From assembly GCF_007556605.1 (NCBI RefSeq), contig NZ_VJND01000005.1, positions 83,765-147,764 on the forward strand: 64,000 nucleotides of DNA, in the 5' to 3' direction. The translations under genes and the position numbers were made by a program. Positions 12,637 to 21,448 of this stretch are shown here, piece after piece; position 1 is the first letter of the stretch; the number at the start of each line of letters is the position of its first letter. Origin of the DNA: Tepidimonas sediminis. Lineage in GTDB: Bacteria > Pseudomonadota > Gammaproteobacteria > Burkholderiales > Burkholderiaceae_C. Under the pieces are notes generated by a model that did no database searches, was not told where the DNA came from, and saw only the letters and a list, made by a program, of their open reading frames with translations.

Positions 12637-14214
12637 TCAGCGCGCGCGGCGCAGGGTGGCGGTGGGGATGCGCAGCGCCTCGCGGTACTTGGCCACGGTG
12701 CGCCGCGCGCATTCGATGCCCTGCTCCCTGAGCCGCTCGGCGATCTGCGCATCGCTGAGCGGCTGGCGCGGATCCTCCTCGGCGATCATCTGGCGGATCA
12801 GCGCGCGCACCGCGGTGCTGGAGGCGTTGCCCCCGCCGTCGGTGCCCAGTGCCGAGCCGAAGAAGTACTTCAGCTCGTAGGTGCCCAGCGGCGTGGCCAT
12901 GTACTTGGCGGTGGTGACGCGGCTGATCGTCGATTCGTGCAGGCCCAGCTCCTCGGCGATGTCGCGCAGCACCAGCGGGCGCATGCCGACCTCGCCGTGC
13001 AGGAAGAAGCTGCGCTGGTGCTGGACGATGGCGCGCGCCACGCGCAGCAGCGTCTCGCCGCGCTGCTGCAGGTTGCGGATGAACCAGCGCGCCTCCTGCA
13101 GCCGTTGCTGCAGGTCGCCGCCGCGGTGCTGGCGCAGCGCGCGCGCGTAGGCGTCGCAGATGCGCAGCCGCGGCTGCGTCGCCGGGTTGAGCTGGACGTC
13201 GAAGCGGGTGCCGCGCACGGTGACCAGGACGTCGGGCACGACGACGAGCCGCTCGGCCTGGGCGAAGCGCCGGCCGGGCTTGGGCTCCAGCCGCGTCAGC
13301 AGCGCCAGCCCGGCGCGCAGCTGGTCCTCCGGCAGCCCGGTGGCCGCGCTCAAGCGGCGCAGATCGCGCCGCGCGATCCACTCCAGCGGCTGGGCGCACA
13401 GTGCCAGCGCGGCGCGCGCCGCGGGCGAGTCGCGCTGCTCCAGCACCTGCAGGCGCAGGCACTCGGCCAGGTCGCGCGCGCCCACGCCGGCGGGCTCCAT
13501 CGCCTGCAGCCAGCCCAAGGCGCGGCGCAGCAAGGCCAGCAGCTCCTCGGCGCGCTCGGGGTCGGCGTCTTCGGCGTCGCGCGCCAGCAGCGCCTGCGCC
13601 AGCGCCTCCAGCGGCTCAGCCAGGTAGCCGTCGTCGTCCAGCGACTCGATCAGGAAGTGCAGCGCGGCGCGTTCCTCCGCGGTCAGGTGCAGCGCCAGCG
13701 CCTGCGCGTGCAGGTGGTCCTGCAGCCGTTCCGGCCGGCTGGCCAGGTCGGCGGCGCTGGCCGGCTCGTCGTCGTCCTGCCAGCGGCCGTCCCGATCCAG
13801 CCCGGGGCCTTCCCACTGCCAGTCCGGGCCGAGCGCGGCGTCGGGGTCGTCGTCACGCCAACCGCCGGCGTCCTCGTCCAGCTGGGCGCCCCACTCCTCC
13901 TGCGCCAGCGGCGCGGCGGCCTCCATCACGCTGACGGTGTCGGGCGGTGCCTCCTCGGCCACCGGCGAGCGGGCGGTGGTCTCGTCGCCGCCGGGCTCGG
14001 AGGGCTGCGCGGCGTCGGGCGCATCGACGTCGGTCGGCTCCTCGGCGCCGGTGTCCTCGGCGCGCTCGAGGAAGGGGTTGTCGGCGAGCATCTGCTCGAC
14101 CTCCTGCGCCAGCTCCAGCGCCGACAGCTGCAGCAGGCGCAGCGACTGCTGCAGCTGCGGCGTCAGCGTCAGCTGCTGGGTCAGGCGCAGGCCGAGACCG
14201 GTCTTCAGCCCCAT
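12637..14214 (-). CDS. rpoN: RNA polymerase sigma-54 factor RpoN
   Basis: Sigma-54 (525 aa) directs RNA polymerase to -24/-12 promoters that need AAA+ activators. The Gln/Leu-rich region I is visible at the N-terminus (LTQQLTLTPQLQQSLRLLQLS), an acidic region II spans about residues 50-130, and the C-terminal RpoN box (ARRTVAKYREAL) that reads the -24 element is complete. The gene starts 3 nt after the lptB stop. In many betaproteobacteria rpoN is followed by raiA/hpf, ptsN and hprK; here an RlmL-like gene follows instead, so the usual nitrogen-PTS linkage is broken at this locus. Confidence 0.96.
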   Translation of the reverse strand: MGLKTGLGLRLTQQLTLTPQLQQSLRLLQLSALELAQEVEQMLADNPFLERAEDTGAEEPTDVDAPDAAQPSEPGGDETTARSPVAEEAPPDTVSVMEAAAPLAQEEWGAQLDEDAGGWRDDDPDAALGPDWQWEGPGLDRDGRWQDDDEPASAADLASRPERLQDHLHAQALALHLTAEERAALHFLIESLDDDGYLAEPLEALAQALLARDAEDADPERAEELLALLRRALGWLQAMEPAGVGARDLAECLRLQVLEQRDSPAARAALALCAQPLEWIARRDLRRLSAATGLPEDQLRAGLALLTRLEPKPGRRFAQAERLVVVPDVLVTVRGTRFDVQLNPATQPRLRICDAYARALRQHRGGDLQQRLQEARWFIRNLQQRGETLLRVARAIVQHQRSFFLHGEVGMRPLVLRDIAEELGLHESTISRVTTAKYMATPLGTYELKYFFGSALGTDGGGNASSTAVRALIRQMIAEEDPRQPLSDAQIAERLREQGIECARRTVAKYREALRIPTATLRRAR

Positions 14215-14217
14215 GGC

Positions 14218-14994
14218 CTACAGGCGGAAGTGCTCGCCGAGGTAGACGCGGCGCACCTCGGCGTCGTCGACGATCTCGGCCGGCGTGCCGTGCGCCAGCA
14301 CCCGCCCCTCGCTGATGATGTAGGCGTGGTCGCAGATGCCCAGCGTCTCGCGCACGTTGTGGTCGGTGATCAGCACGCCGATGCCGCGGCTCTTCAGGAA
14401 GCCGATGATGCGCTGGATGTCGATCACGGCGATCGGATCGACGCCGGCGAACGGCTCGTCCAGCAGGATGAAGCGCGGGCGCGCCGCCAGCGCGCGCGCG
14501 ATCTCGACGCGGCGGCGCTCGCCGCCCGACAGCGCCGGTGCCGGCGCGTCGCGCAGGTGGTCGACGTGCAGCTCGGCCAGCAGCTCGTCGAGCCGCGCGC
14601 GCAGCTCGCCCTCCGGCAGCGGGCGGCCCCGCGCGTCGCGCTGCAGCTCCAGCACCGCGCGCACGTTCTGTTCCACCGTCAGCTTGCGAAAGATCGACGC
14701 CTCCTGCGGCAGGTAGCCCAGCCCCATGCGCGCGCGCCGGTGCACCGGCAGGTGGCCGATCGGCTGCCCGTCGATCCACAGCTCGCCGGCGTCGGCGCGC
14801 ACCAGCCCGACGATCATGTAGAACGAGGTGGTCTTGCCGGCCCCGTTGGGCCCGAGCAGCCCGACCACCTCGCCGCCGCGCACCTGCAGCGAGACGTCGT
14901 GCACCACGGTGCGCGTGCGGTAGCGCTTGTGCAGCCCCTGCGCGCGCAGGCAGCCCGGCGCATCGGCGGGGCAGGCGGGCGGCGGCGTGCTCAC
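14218..14994 (-). CDS. lptB: LPS export ABC transporter ATPase LptB
   Basis: The ATPase (258 aa) that powers extraction of lipopolysaccharide by LptB2FGC at the inner membrane. Walker [10 protein letters not shown], the Q-loop in [12 protein letters not shown], signature [15 protein letters not shown], Walker [13 protein letters not shown] and the H-loop in [11 protein letters not shown] are all present and match LptB closely. The start is a GTG whose last two bases form part of the lptA stop (GTGA); the open frame continues far upstream through lptA in another frame but that part has no coding character. The N-terminus is about 17 residues longer than E. coli LptB and Pro/Ala-rich. Confidence 0.95.
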   Translation of the reverse strand: MSTPPPACPADAPGCLRAQGLHKRYRTRTVVHDVSLQVRGGEVVGLLGPNGAGKTTSFYMIVGLVRADAGELWIDGQPIGHLPVHRRARMGLGYLPQEASIFRKLTVEQNVRAVLELQRDARGRPLPEGELRARLDELLAELHVDHLRDAPAPALSGGERRRVEIARALAARPRFILLDEPFAGVDPIAVIDIQRIIGFLKSRGIGVLITDHNVRETLGICDHAYIISEGRVLAHGTPAEIVDDAEVRRVYLGEHFRL

Positions 14995-15608
14995 GGTCGG
15001 CGCTCCGGACGCAGGCTGGGTTGCAGCGCCGGCGGCGGCACGTCCGGTGCCGGCTGCTGCGCGCCTGGGTCGGCGGCGCGCGGCGTCAGCGTCGCACGCA
15101 CCCGTCCGCCGCCGCCGGTGCCCGCGGCGGGCGCACCGTCCACGGTGAAGGTCTGCGCGCGGTTGTCGTAGACGATGACGGCGCCGGTGCTGCGGTCGGC
15201 CAGCACCGTGCCGCGCAGCCGGCGCAGCTCGGCGTCGCCGCGCAGCGTGACGCGGTCGGCCTGGCCGTCGTACTCGATGCGCTGGGCCTCGCCCTCGATC
15301 CACTCGTCCAGGCCCTCGCGCTTCTGGCGGTAGAAGGCGCGCTGGCCCGGCGCGCCCAGCGCGGTGCCGAACTGGTGGCCCTGTTCGTCCTGGCGCACCT
15401 CGACCTGCTGGGCGCGGATGCGGATCGTGCCCTTGCTGATCTGCACGTTGCCGCTGAACAGGCTGGTGCGCCGCGCCTCGTCGTAGCGCAGCGCGTCGGC
15501 CTCGACGTGCATCGGCGCCTGCCGGTCGGCCAGTTCGGCGCGGGCGGCCAGCGCCGCGCCCAGCGCGAGCAGCACGGGCCAGAGGCGGGGCGGGGGCAGG
15601 GCGGGCAC
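14991..15608 (-). CDS. lptA: LPS periplasmic bridge protein LptA
   Basis: LptA (205 aa from the start chosen) forms the periplasmic bridge that carries LPS to the outer membrane. An OstA/LptA domain is visible from [31 protein letters not shown] to the [17 protein letters not shown] region. The GTG at 15608 is chosen because GGAG lies 8 nt upstream and it gives a good signal peptide ([20 protein letters not shown]). A GTG at 15650 would add 14 residues coded by a perfect hairpin (15621-15643). The C-terminal tail is Pro/Gly/Ala-rich. lptC and kdsC, normally upstream, are absent; a DsbA-like gene is there instead. Confidence 0.92.
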   Translation of the reverse strand: MPALPPPRLWPVLLALGAALAARAELADRQAPMHVEADALRYDEARRTSLFSGNVQISKGTIRIRAQQVEVRQDEQGHQFGTALGAPGQRAFYRQKREGLDEWIEGEAQRIEYDGQADRVTLRGDAELRRLRGTVLADRSTGAVIVYDNRAQTFTVDGAPAAGTGGGGRVRATLTPRAADPGAQQPAPDVPPPALQPSLRPERRP

Positions 15609-15620
15609 GGTTCTTGCTCC

Positions 15621-15643
15621 AATCGGTCGGTCGCCGACCGATT
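15621..15643 (-). promoter_or_regulatory. Perfect 10-bp hairpin abutting the lptA ribosome-binding site
   Basis: AATCGGTCGG and CCGACCGATT form perfect 10-bp arms around a 3-nt loop. On the minus strand the right arm is followed at once by GGAG, the likely lptA Shine-Dalgarno. It lies 41 nt after the dsbA-like stop. There is no T run, so it is not a simple terminator. It could be an mRNA element limiting lptA translation, an RNA processing site between the two genes, or a protein operator. Confidence 0.5.
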
Positions 15644-15684
15644 GTGCCACGCCGGCGCCCTTGGCGCGGGCGCGGGAGGCGGCG

Positions 15685-16314
15685 TCAGGCCTGGCGCACG
15701 CGCGCGATCAGCGCGTCGGCCACCACCAGCGTGCGCTCGGCCTGTCCGGGTATGAGGAAGCGCCCGGCGATGCCCAGCGACGGCGTCGCGTCGACCTCGT
15801 AGGCGTCCTGCAGCTGGATCGCGCGCTTGACCTTGCCGCTGACGCCGAACGACTGCCAGGTCTGGGTGAAGGCGTTGCGGTCCACGCCCTGTCTGGCGGC
15901 CCAGGCGGCGGCAGCCTCCAGGCCGTTGAAGCGCTCGCGTTCCTCGTGCACGGCCTTGAAGGCGCGCTCGTGCAGGTCGCCGAGCCGCCCCAGCGCCTCC
16001 AGCGTGTAGTACAGCCGCTGCAGCGGTTCGAACGCCGCGCTGAAGCCCACCGGCACGCGGCGCACGACGATCTCCTTGGGCTGGCGCCGCATCCAGGCGG
16101 TCATCAGCGGCTCGAAGCGGTAGCAGTGGATGCAGCTGTACGAGAAGAATTCCAGCACCTCGATCTGGCCGGGGCCGGTGTCCACCGGCGCGGGCCTGGC
16201 CAGACGGCGGTAGTCGGTGCCCTCGCGCAGCGCGGGCTGCGCCGGCAGCCGCGGGGACAGGGCGGCCAGCGTGGCGCCGGCCAGGGTGAGGCGATGGAAG
16301 TCGCGTCGCTGCAT
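15685..16314 (-). CDS. DsbA-family periplasmic thiol:disulfide oxidoreductase
   Basis: A 209-aa exported thioredoxin-fold protein that should introduce disulfides into periplasmic proteins. The N-terminus (MQRRDFHRLTLAGATLAALSPRLPAQP) looks like a Sec or weak Tat signal. The active site is CIHC in FFSYSCIHCYRFEP, where the classical DsbA has CPHC, and the cis-proline is in the context DATPSL. The dipeptide between the cysteines sets redox potential, so this enzyme may differ from textbook DsbA. It lies downstream of the SPOR-domain gene and argS, a known Burkholderiales order, and upstream of lptA. Confidence 0.9.
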   Translation of the reverse strand: MQRRDFHRLTLAGATLAALSPRLPAQPALREGTDYRRLARPAPVDTGPGQIEVLEFFSYSCIHCYRFEPLMTAWMRRQPKEIVVRRVPVGFSAAFEPLQRLYYTLEALGRLGDLHERAFKAVHEERERFNGLEAAAAWAARQGVDRNAFTQTWQSFGVSGKVKRAIQLQDAYEVDATPSLGIAGRFLIPGQAERTLVVADALIARVRQA

Positions 16315-16393
16315 GATCGTTCCGTAGGGTTGCGTCGGCGCCGAGTTGGAGGCCGTGCAGGCCGCGGCGGTTCCGGCAGGGGCCGTCGTGCCC

Positions 16394-17077
16394 CTAGCGC
16401 TGCACGCGCACCAGGGCGGTGTCGAACTGCCTGGCGCGCAGGCGCTCCTGCATCAGCTCGGCGTCGACCTTGCCGTTGAACGGGCCCAGCCGCACGCGCC
16501 AGATGCGCTGGCCGCCCTGCTCGCGCTCGCTGACCTTGGCGTCGAAGCCCTGCAGCGCCAGCCGTGCGCGCTGGGCTTCGGCCTCCTCGGCACTGCGGAA
16601 CGCGCCGACCTGCACGTAGTAGACGAACGGGTCGGCGGCGGGTGTGTCGGCCGCCGCGGCGCCGCTGCGCTGCTGGATCAGCTCGGCGATCGGGTCGCGC
16701 CCGGCCTCGGCCTTGGGTTGGTCGGTCGCGGTCCTGGCGTCGCCACCCGCGGCGGCGGCGTCACTGGCGGCGGGGGCGGCCGCGGCGTCGGTGCCGGCCG
16801 CCGGCGCCGGCACCTTGGCGTTGCTCAGGCCGGCGTTGGGGTTCCAGCCCTTGAGCCGTTCGGCCTCGGTGTCGGGCTGGATCGGCTTGCGCTGCACGCC
16901 GCGGTCCACCAGCGGGATCGGCACCTTGGTGACGTAGACCGCCACCGCCAGCGCCGCCCCGACGCCGACCAGCAGGCCGATGAAGAAGCCGAGCAGCGTG
17001 CCGCCGCGCGCGCGGCCGGCGGCGGGGGCGGGGCGGGAGGCGGCGGCTCGCATCGCGTCGAATCCTTGGGCGGCCAT
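16394..17077 (-). CDS. SPOR-domain protein, single membrane anchor
   Basis: A 227-aa bitopic protein. A transmembrane helix at about residues 27-48 (GGTLLGFFIGLLVGVGAALAV) is followed by a Pro/Ala-rich periplasmic linker and a C-terminal SPOR domain (about 148-227; DPFVYYVQVGAFRSAEEAEAQR). SPOR domains bind denuded septal peptidoglycan, so the protein probably goes to division sites, in the manner of FtsN or DedD; it is too short and unspecific to name. It starts 3 nt after argS and probably shares its transcript. The second half of the linker is low complexity and may vary among relatives. Confidence 0.88.
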   Translation of the reverse strand: MAAQGFDAMRAAASRPAPAAGRARGGTLLGFFIGLLVGVGAALAVAVYVTKVPIPLVDRGVQRKPIQPDTEAERLKGWNPNAGLSNAKVPAPAAGTDAAAAPAASDAAAAGGDARTATDQPKAEAGRDPIAELIQQRSGAAAADTPAADPFVYYVQVGAFRSAEEAEAQRARLALQGFDAKVSEREQGGQRIWRVRLGPFNGKVDAELMQERLRARQFDTALVRVQR

Positions 17078-17080
17078 CGT

Positions 17081-18754
17081 TCACATCTTGTCGGGGGCGC
17101 TGACGCCCAGCAGCGCCAGGCCGCTGCGCAGCACGCGCGCGGTGGCCGCCACCAGCGCCAGACGCGCCAGGCGCACCCGCTCGTCGTCGACGAGGATGCG
17201 CTCGGCGTCGTAGTAGCGATGGTACGCCGCGGCCAGTTCACGCAGGTAGAACGCCACGTCGTGCGGCGCGAAGTCGGCGGCGGCGGCCTCCATCACCTGC
17301 GGCCAGCGCGCCAGCTCCAGCATCAGCGCCAGCGCCGCCTCACCGTCCAGCGGGGCGAGGTCGGCCTGCGCCAGCGCCGCCTCCTCGCCGCCCCACTGCG
17401 CCAGCACCGAGCGGATGCGCGCGTGCGCGTACTGCACGTAATACACCGGGTTGTCGTTGTTCTGCTGGATCGCCAGGTCGACGTCGAAGGTGTACTCGGT
17501 GTCGGGCTTGCGGCTCAGCAGGAAGAAGCGCACCGCGTCCTTGCTGGTCCACTCGATCAGGTCGCGCAGCGTGACGTAGCTGCCGGCGCGCTTGCTGATC
17601 TTGACCTCCTGCCCGCCGCGCACCACGCGCACCATGGTGTGCAGCACGTAGTCCGGGTAGCCGGGCGGGATGCCGATGCCCAGCGCCTGCAGCCCGGCGC
17701 GCACGCGCGCGATCGTGCCGTGGTGGTCGGTGCCCTGGATGTTGATCGCCTTCGTGAAGCCGCGCTCCCACTTCGTCACGTGGTAGGCCACGTCCGGCAC
17801 GAAGTAGGTGAAGCTGCCGTCGGACTTGCGCATCACGCGGTCCTTGTCGTCGCCCCACCGCGTGGTGCGCAGCCACAGCGCGCCGTCGGCCTCGTAGGTG
17901 TGGCCGGCCTCGATCAGGCGGCGCACCGTCTCGGTGACGCGTCCGCTGCCGTACAGGCTGGACTCCAGATAGTACTGGTCGAAGCGCACCTCGAACGCCT
18001 TCAAGTCCAGGTCCTGCTCGCGGCGCAGGTAGGCCACGGCGAAGTCGCGGATGCCGTTCCAGTCCTCGACGTCGCCGCTGGCGGTGACGCTGCGGTCGGC
18101 GGCCTGCACCGTCTTGCGCGCCAGGAAGTCGTCGGCGATGTCCTGGATGTAGTCCCCGTTGTAGGCGTCGGCCGGCCAGCCGGGGTCGCCGGGCTTGAGG
18201 CCGCGCGCGCGCGCCTGCACCGAGCGCGTCAGGTTCTCGATCTGCGCGCCGGCGTCGTTGTAGTAGAACTCGCGGTGCACCTGCCAGCCCTGCGTCTCCA
18301 GCAGGTTGCAGATGGCATCGCCCAGCGCCGCCTGCCGCCCGTGGCCGACATGCAGCGGCCCGGTGGGGTTGGCGGAGACGAACTCGACGATGACGCGCTG
18401 GCCGGTGGGGGGCTTGCGGCCCCAGCGCTCGCCCTCGCTCAGGATCTCGCGCACGGTCTGCTGCTTGGCGGCGGGTTTGAGCCGCAGGTTGATGAAGCCC
18501 GGGCCGGCGATCTCCAGCGCCGCCACCCAGCGCGCGAACGCCTCGGTGGCCTGCAGCCGCTCCGCGAGCGTCTGCGCCAGCGCGCGAGGGTTGGTGGCCA
18601 GCGGCTTGGCCAGCTGCAGCGCGGCGGTGATGGCCAGGTCGCCGTGCGCGGCGACCTTCGGTTTTTCGAAGGCGGCGCGCTCGCCCGCGCCGGGGTGCAG
18701 GGCCTCCAGCGCGGCGGCCAGCGCCGCCCGCAGTTCACGATGGACTTGCAGCAT
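17081..18754 (-). CDS. argS: Arginyl-tRNA synthetase
   Basis: Class I aminoacyl-tRNA synthetase (557 aa) that charges tRNA-Arg. The HIGH-type motif is [13 protein letters not shown] near residue 130 and the KMSKS-type loop reads [10 protein letters not shown] near 385. The N-terminal Add-1 domain and C-terminal DALR anticodon-binding domain are of normal length. The ATG has no Shine-Dalgarno; instead TACAAT (18768-18763) ends 8 nt before it, which would put the transcription start at or next to the ATG. It heads a minus-strand run argS, SPOR gene, dsbA-like gene and possibly lptA-lptB-rpoN. Confidence 0.97.
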   Translation of the reverse strand: MLQVHRELRAALAAALEALHPGAGERAAFEKPKVAAHGDLAITAALQLAKPLATNPRALAQTLAERLQATEAFARWVAALEIAGPGFINLRLKPAAKQQTVREILSEGERWGRKPPTGQRVIVEFVSANPTGPLHVGHGRQAALGDAICNLLETQGWQVHREFYYNDAGAQIENLTRSVQARARGLKPGDPGWPADAYNGDYIQDIADDFLARKTVQAADRSVTASGDVEDWNGIRDFAVAYLRREQDLDLKAFEVRFDQYYLESSLYGSGRVTETVRRLIEAGHTYEADGALWLRTTRWGDDKDRVMRKSDGSFTYFVPDVAYHVTKWERGFTKAINIQGTDHHGTIARVRAGLQALGIGIPPGYPDYVLHTMVRVVRGGQEVKISKRAGSYVTLRDLIEWTSKDAVRFFLLSRKPDTEYTFDVDLAIQQNNDNPVYYVQYAHARIRSVLAQWGGEEAALAQADLAPLDGEAALALMLELARWPQVMEAAAADFAPHDVAFYLRELAAAYHRYYDAERILVDDERVRLARLALVAATARVLRSGLALLGVSAPDKM

Positions 18755-18762
18755 GGGGCGGG

Positions 18763-18768
18763 ATTGTA
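18763..18768 (-). promoter_or_regulatory. -10-like TACAAT 8 nt before argS ATG
   Basis: The hexamer matches the sigma-70 -10 consensus at five of six positions. Its distance from the ATG implies a leaderless or nearly leaderless argS mRNA. No good -35 hexamer is seen. Confidence 0.45.
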
Positions 18769-18806
18769 GGCCGCCGCCCTGCGCGGGAACCGCCGCCGCG
18801 GCGTCT

Positions 18807-19793
18807 TCAGCGTCGGCCCGCCCCGCGCTGCGCCGCCAGCACGCACAGCAGGTCGCAGGCCACGTGCGCGGCGGCCAGCGCCGTGATGTCGGCGTGGTCG
18901 TATGGGGGGCTGACCTCCACCACGTCCATGCCGACGAGGTTCAGCGGCACCAGTCCCCGCACGATCTGCAGCGCCTGCGCGCTGGTGAGCCCTCCGGCCA
19001 CCGGGGTGCCGGTGCCGGGCGCGAAGGCCGGGTCCAGGCAGTCGATGTCGAACGTCACGTAGGCCGGCCGCGGTCCGACGATGGCCAGGATCTGCCGCAG
19101 CGCCCAGTCGGCGCCGCGCGCGTGCACCGTCGGCGCGTCCAGGACGTTGAAGCCCATGAAGTCGTCGTTCCAGGTGCGGATGCCGACCTGCACCGAGTGC
19201 GCCGGGTCGATCAACCCTTCGCGCACCGCCTTGTGGAACATCGTGCCGTGGTTGAGCGAGTCCGGCGCGTCGTCCGGCCAGGTGTCGCAGTGGGCGTCGA
19301 AGTGGATGAGCGCCAGCGGCGCGCCGAAGCGCTCGGCGTGCGCCTGCAGCAGCGGGTAGGTGACGTAATGGTCGCCGCCGAAGGTCAGCATGCGCGCGCC
19401 GCTGGCCAGGATGCGCCGCGCGTGGTCGCGGATCGCGCCGGGGATGGTGTGCGGCCGGTGCACGTCCAGCCAGCAGTCGCCGGCGTCGATCACCGCCAGC
19501 GTCTCGAATGGATCGAACCCCCACGGGAAGGGCTTGAGCTCCGCGAGCTGCACGCTGGCGGCGCGGATCGCCGCCGGCCCGAGCCGCGCGCCGGGCCGGT
19601 AGGTGGTGGCAAGATCGAGCGGGATGCCGCTGACGACGACGTCGGCGCCCTCCAGCGCCCTCGTGTAGGTGCGGCGCATGAAGCTGAGCACGCCGGCGTA
19701 GGTCATCTCCGGCCAGGAGCCGAGCAGGCCCGGGCGGCGGATGGCGCCGTCGCCGGCCGGCGGCGCCTCGGGCGGGGTGGGGCGGGTGTCCAT
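18807..19793 (-). CDS. Ureohydrolase family enzyme (agmatinase or guanidinobutyrase)
   Basis: A 328-aa manganese-dependent hydrolase of the arginase/agmatinase family that releases urea from a guanidino compound. Metal ligands are complete: [19 protein letters not shown] and [16 protein letters not shown]. Substrate cannot be read from the motifs. Agmatinase (SpeB) is the default call, but guanidinobutyrase is attractive because an amino acid oxygenase/amidase pair follows 2.4 kb away, and arginine oxygenation gives 4-guanidinobutyrate. The start ATG has no Shine-Dalgarno; TAGCAT at 19806-19801 ends 7 nt before it. Confidence 0.88.
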   Translation of the reverse strand: MDTRPTPPEAPPAGDGAIRRPGLLGSWPEMTYAGVLSFMRRTYTRALEGADVVVSGIPLDLATTYRPGARLGPAAIRAASVQLAELKPFPWGFDPFETLAVIDAGDCWLDVHRPHTIPGAIRDHARRILASGARMLTFGGDHYVTYPLLQAHAERFGAPLALIHFDAHCDTWPDDAPDSLNHGTMFHKAVREGLIDPAHSVQVGIRTWNDDFMGFNVLDAPTVHARGADWALRQILAIVGPRPAYVTFDIDCLDPAFAPGTGTPVAGGLTSAQALQIVRGLVPLNLVGMDVVEVSPPYDHADITALAAAHVACDLLCVLAAQRGAGRR

Positions 19794-19800
19794 CGGCGCG

Positions 19801-19806
19801 ATGCTA
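19801..19806 (-). promoter_or_regulatory. -10-like TAGCAT 7 nt before ureohydrolase ATG
   Basis: On the minus strand TAGCAT is followed by 7 nt and the ATG, with no ribosome-binding site between. This predicts a leaderless transcript. The -35 region is GC-rich and unconvincing. Confidence 0.4.
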
Positions 19807-19838
19807 CCGCGCCGCCGGCCGCCCCGATGGGGCCACCG

Positions 19839-20225
19839 TCAGGTGCCGGCCGGGTGCCAGGCGTGCGCCTGCAGGTCCGCCAGGCTCACCACCTGCAGCG
19901 CCGCCTCGTGCGTGGCCTCCAGGATCACCGGCGGGGCCACGCCCGCCTCCAGCGCCTCCTTCCAGCGCAGCGCGCACAGGCACCAGCGCTCGCCGGGCTT
20001 CAGGCCGGCGAAGCGCCACTCGGGCCGCGGCGTGACCAGGTCGTTGCCGCGCTGCAGCGAAAACGCCAGGAACTCCGCCGTCACCTTGGCGCAGACGACG
20101 TGGCGGCCGACGTCGTGCGGGCCGGTGTGGCAGCAGCCGTCGCGGAAATGGCCGGTCAGCGGATCGTACGAGCAGGCCCGCAGCGGGCCACCGAGGACGT
20201 TGCGGGCGAACGCGGGATCGGTCAT
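19839..20225 (-). CDS. DUF2237 family protein
   Basis: A 128-aa cytoplasmic protein of the DUF2237 family, whose function is not established. Family pattern: NVLGGPLRACSYDPLTGHFRDGCCHTGPHDVGRHVVCAKVT with several conserved cysteines and histidines, then a WRFAGLKPGERWCLCALRW segment. The cysteine-rich first half suggests metal binding or redox chemistry, which is inference. The chosen ATG begins the conserved region; 47 more codons upstream are open but unlike the family. It lies between the ureohydrolase and argP-like genes on the same strand, with a 163-nt leader gap that shows nothing recognisable. Confidence 0.82.
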   Translation of the reverse strand: MTDPAFARNVLGGPLRACSYDPLTGHFRDGCCHTGPHDVGRHVVCAKVTAEFLAFSLQRGNDLVTPRPEWRFAGLKPGERWCLCALRWKEALEAGVAPPVILEATHEAALQVVSLADLQAHAWHPAGT

Positions 20226-20388
20226 GGGCACGGTGGGTCGGGTGGGTCGCCGGGCGCGGGTACGGCGGGGAAGACTCGCCGTGGATTGTGCGGCCGGCGG
20301 CAAACCCGCGTCGGCGGTGGTCGCTTCGCGGGGGGGCGCCCAGGGCTTGGCGCACGGCCGGCGCACGCGGCGGGCGCCGGTGCCGCCG

Positions 20389-21294
20389 CTACCCCGGCAT
20401 CGGCCGCAGCGCCGCGCGCGCCGCGTCGCGGATCGCGCGCGTCAGCCGCTGCGCGGTGGGCGGCTCGCGCTCCCAGTGCTGCCAGTACAGCGCCACGTCC
20501 ACCACCGCGCCGGGCAGCACCTCGGCCAGCTCCGGCCGGCCGGCGCGCGCCTGCAGGTGCATCTCCGGCACCATGCCCCAGCCCAGCCCCAGCTCGATGG
20601 CGCGCTCGAAGGCGTCCACCGCCGGCATGAAGTGGCGCGGGTAGCGCGCCCCGCGCAGCCCGAAGTGCTGCGCCAGCCAGACGTCCTGCAGCGCGTCCTT
20701 GCGGTTGAAGATCACCGCCGGCAGCGCCAGCAGCCGGTGCGGCGTCACGCGCCCCTGCGGCGTGCGCGCGCGCGCCGCCAGCGCCGGCGTGGCCACGCAG
20801 CGGTAGCGCATCACGCCCAGCGGCTCGGCCACGCAGCCGCGCATGGCGTCGGCGCGCGTGGTCACGCAGCCGATCACGCTGCCGCTCTTCAGCAGTTCGT
20901 GCGTGTGGTCCTGGTCGTCGATGGTCAGGTCCAGCAGCAGCCGCTGGCGCGCCAGCAGCGGCGCCACGCCGGGCAGAAACCACGCCGCCGCCGAGTCGGC
21001 GTTGATCGCCACCGGCACGCTCTGCCAGCGCTGCCCGGCCCCGCCGGCCAGCCGCTCCAGCAGGTCGGCCTCCATCAGCTGCACCTGCTTGACGTGCGCC
21101 AGCAGTGCCTGTCCGGCCGGCGTGGCGCGCACCGTCTTGCCGCGCACCACCAGCCGCTGGCCGAGCTGCGCCTCCAGCGCCTTGACGCGCAGCGACACCG
21201 CGGCCACCGTCAGCGCCAGCGCCTGCGCGGCGGCGGTGAAGCTGCCGTGCTCGACCACGGCGGCCAGGGCCTCGAGCTGACGGGCGTCCAGCAT
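20389..21294 (-). CDS. LysR-type regulator of the ArgP/LysG group
   Basis: A 301-aa LysR regulator. The N-terminal winged helix (LDARQLEALAAVVEHGSFTAAAQAL) and the ArgP-like effector domain (NADSAAAWFLPGV, DDQDHTHELLKSGSVIGCVT) match the ArgP/LysG group, which senses lysine and arginine and activates a LysE/ArgO exporter. It is divergent from exactly such an exporter, with 154 nt between the start codons, which is the standard arrangement. The intergenic region holds an AT-rich patch (21301-21350) suited to LysR binding. Named argP in enterics and lysG in corynebacteria; the choice is left open. Confidence 0.92.
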   Translation of the reverse strand: MLDARQLEALAAVVEHGSFTAAAQALALTVAAVSLRVKALEAQLGQRLVVRGKTVRATPAGQALLAHVKQVQLMEADLLERLAGGAGQRWQSVPVAINADSAAAWFLPGVAPLLARQRLLLDLTIDDQDHTHELLKSGSVIGCVTTRADAMRGCVAEPLGVMRYRCVATPALAARARTPQGRVTPHRLLALPAVIFNRKDALQDVWLAQHFGLRGARYPRHFMPAVDAFERAIELGLGWGMVPEMHLQARAGRPELAEVLPGAVVDVALYWQHWEREPPTAQRLTRAIRDAARAALRPMPG

Positions 21295-21448
21295 GGCTGA
21301 CAGTTTAGCCAAACTTGATGCACTCGATTTATCGTCAAAACCATTTAAACCGCGAGCGGCTGCGGCGACACTGCGCGCAAGCCAGGCAGGCCGCGCGGCG
21401 CCGGCCCGCCGCCACGAACCTCGACGACGACCCTCGGGAGCACGCACG
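21295..21448. promoter_or_regulatory. Divergent control region, ArgP/LysG-like gene and LysE exporter
   Basis: This 154-nt gap starts with about 50 unusually AT-rich bases (21301-21350) next to the regulator start, including TTGAT at 21315 and GTCAA at 21334 as inverted half-sites 14 nt apart. The exporter-proximal half is GC-rich and ends in GGGAG before the exporter ATG. LysR regulators bind such regions, often at T-N11-A sites, and activate the divergent gene in the presence of the amino acid. Exact sites cannot be fixed by eye. Confidence 0.45.
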
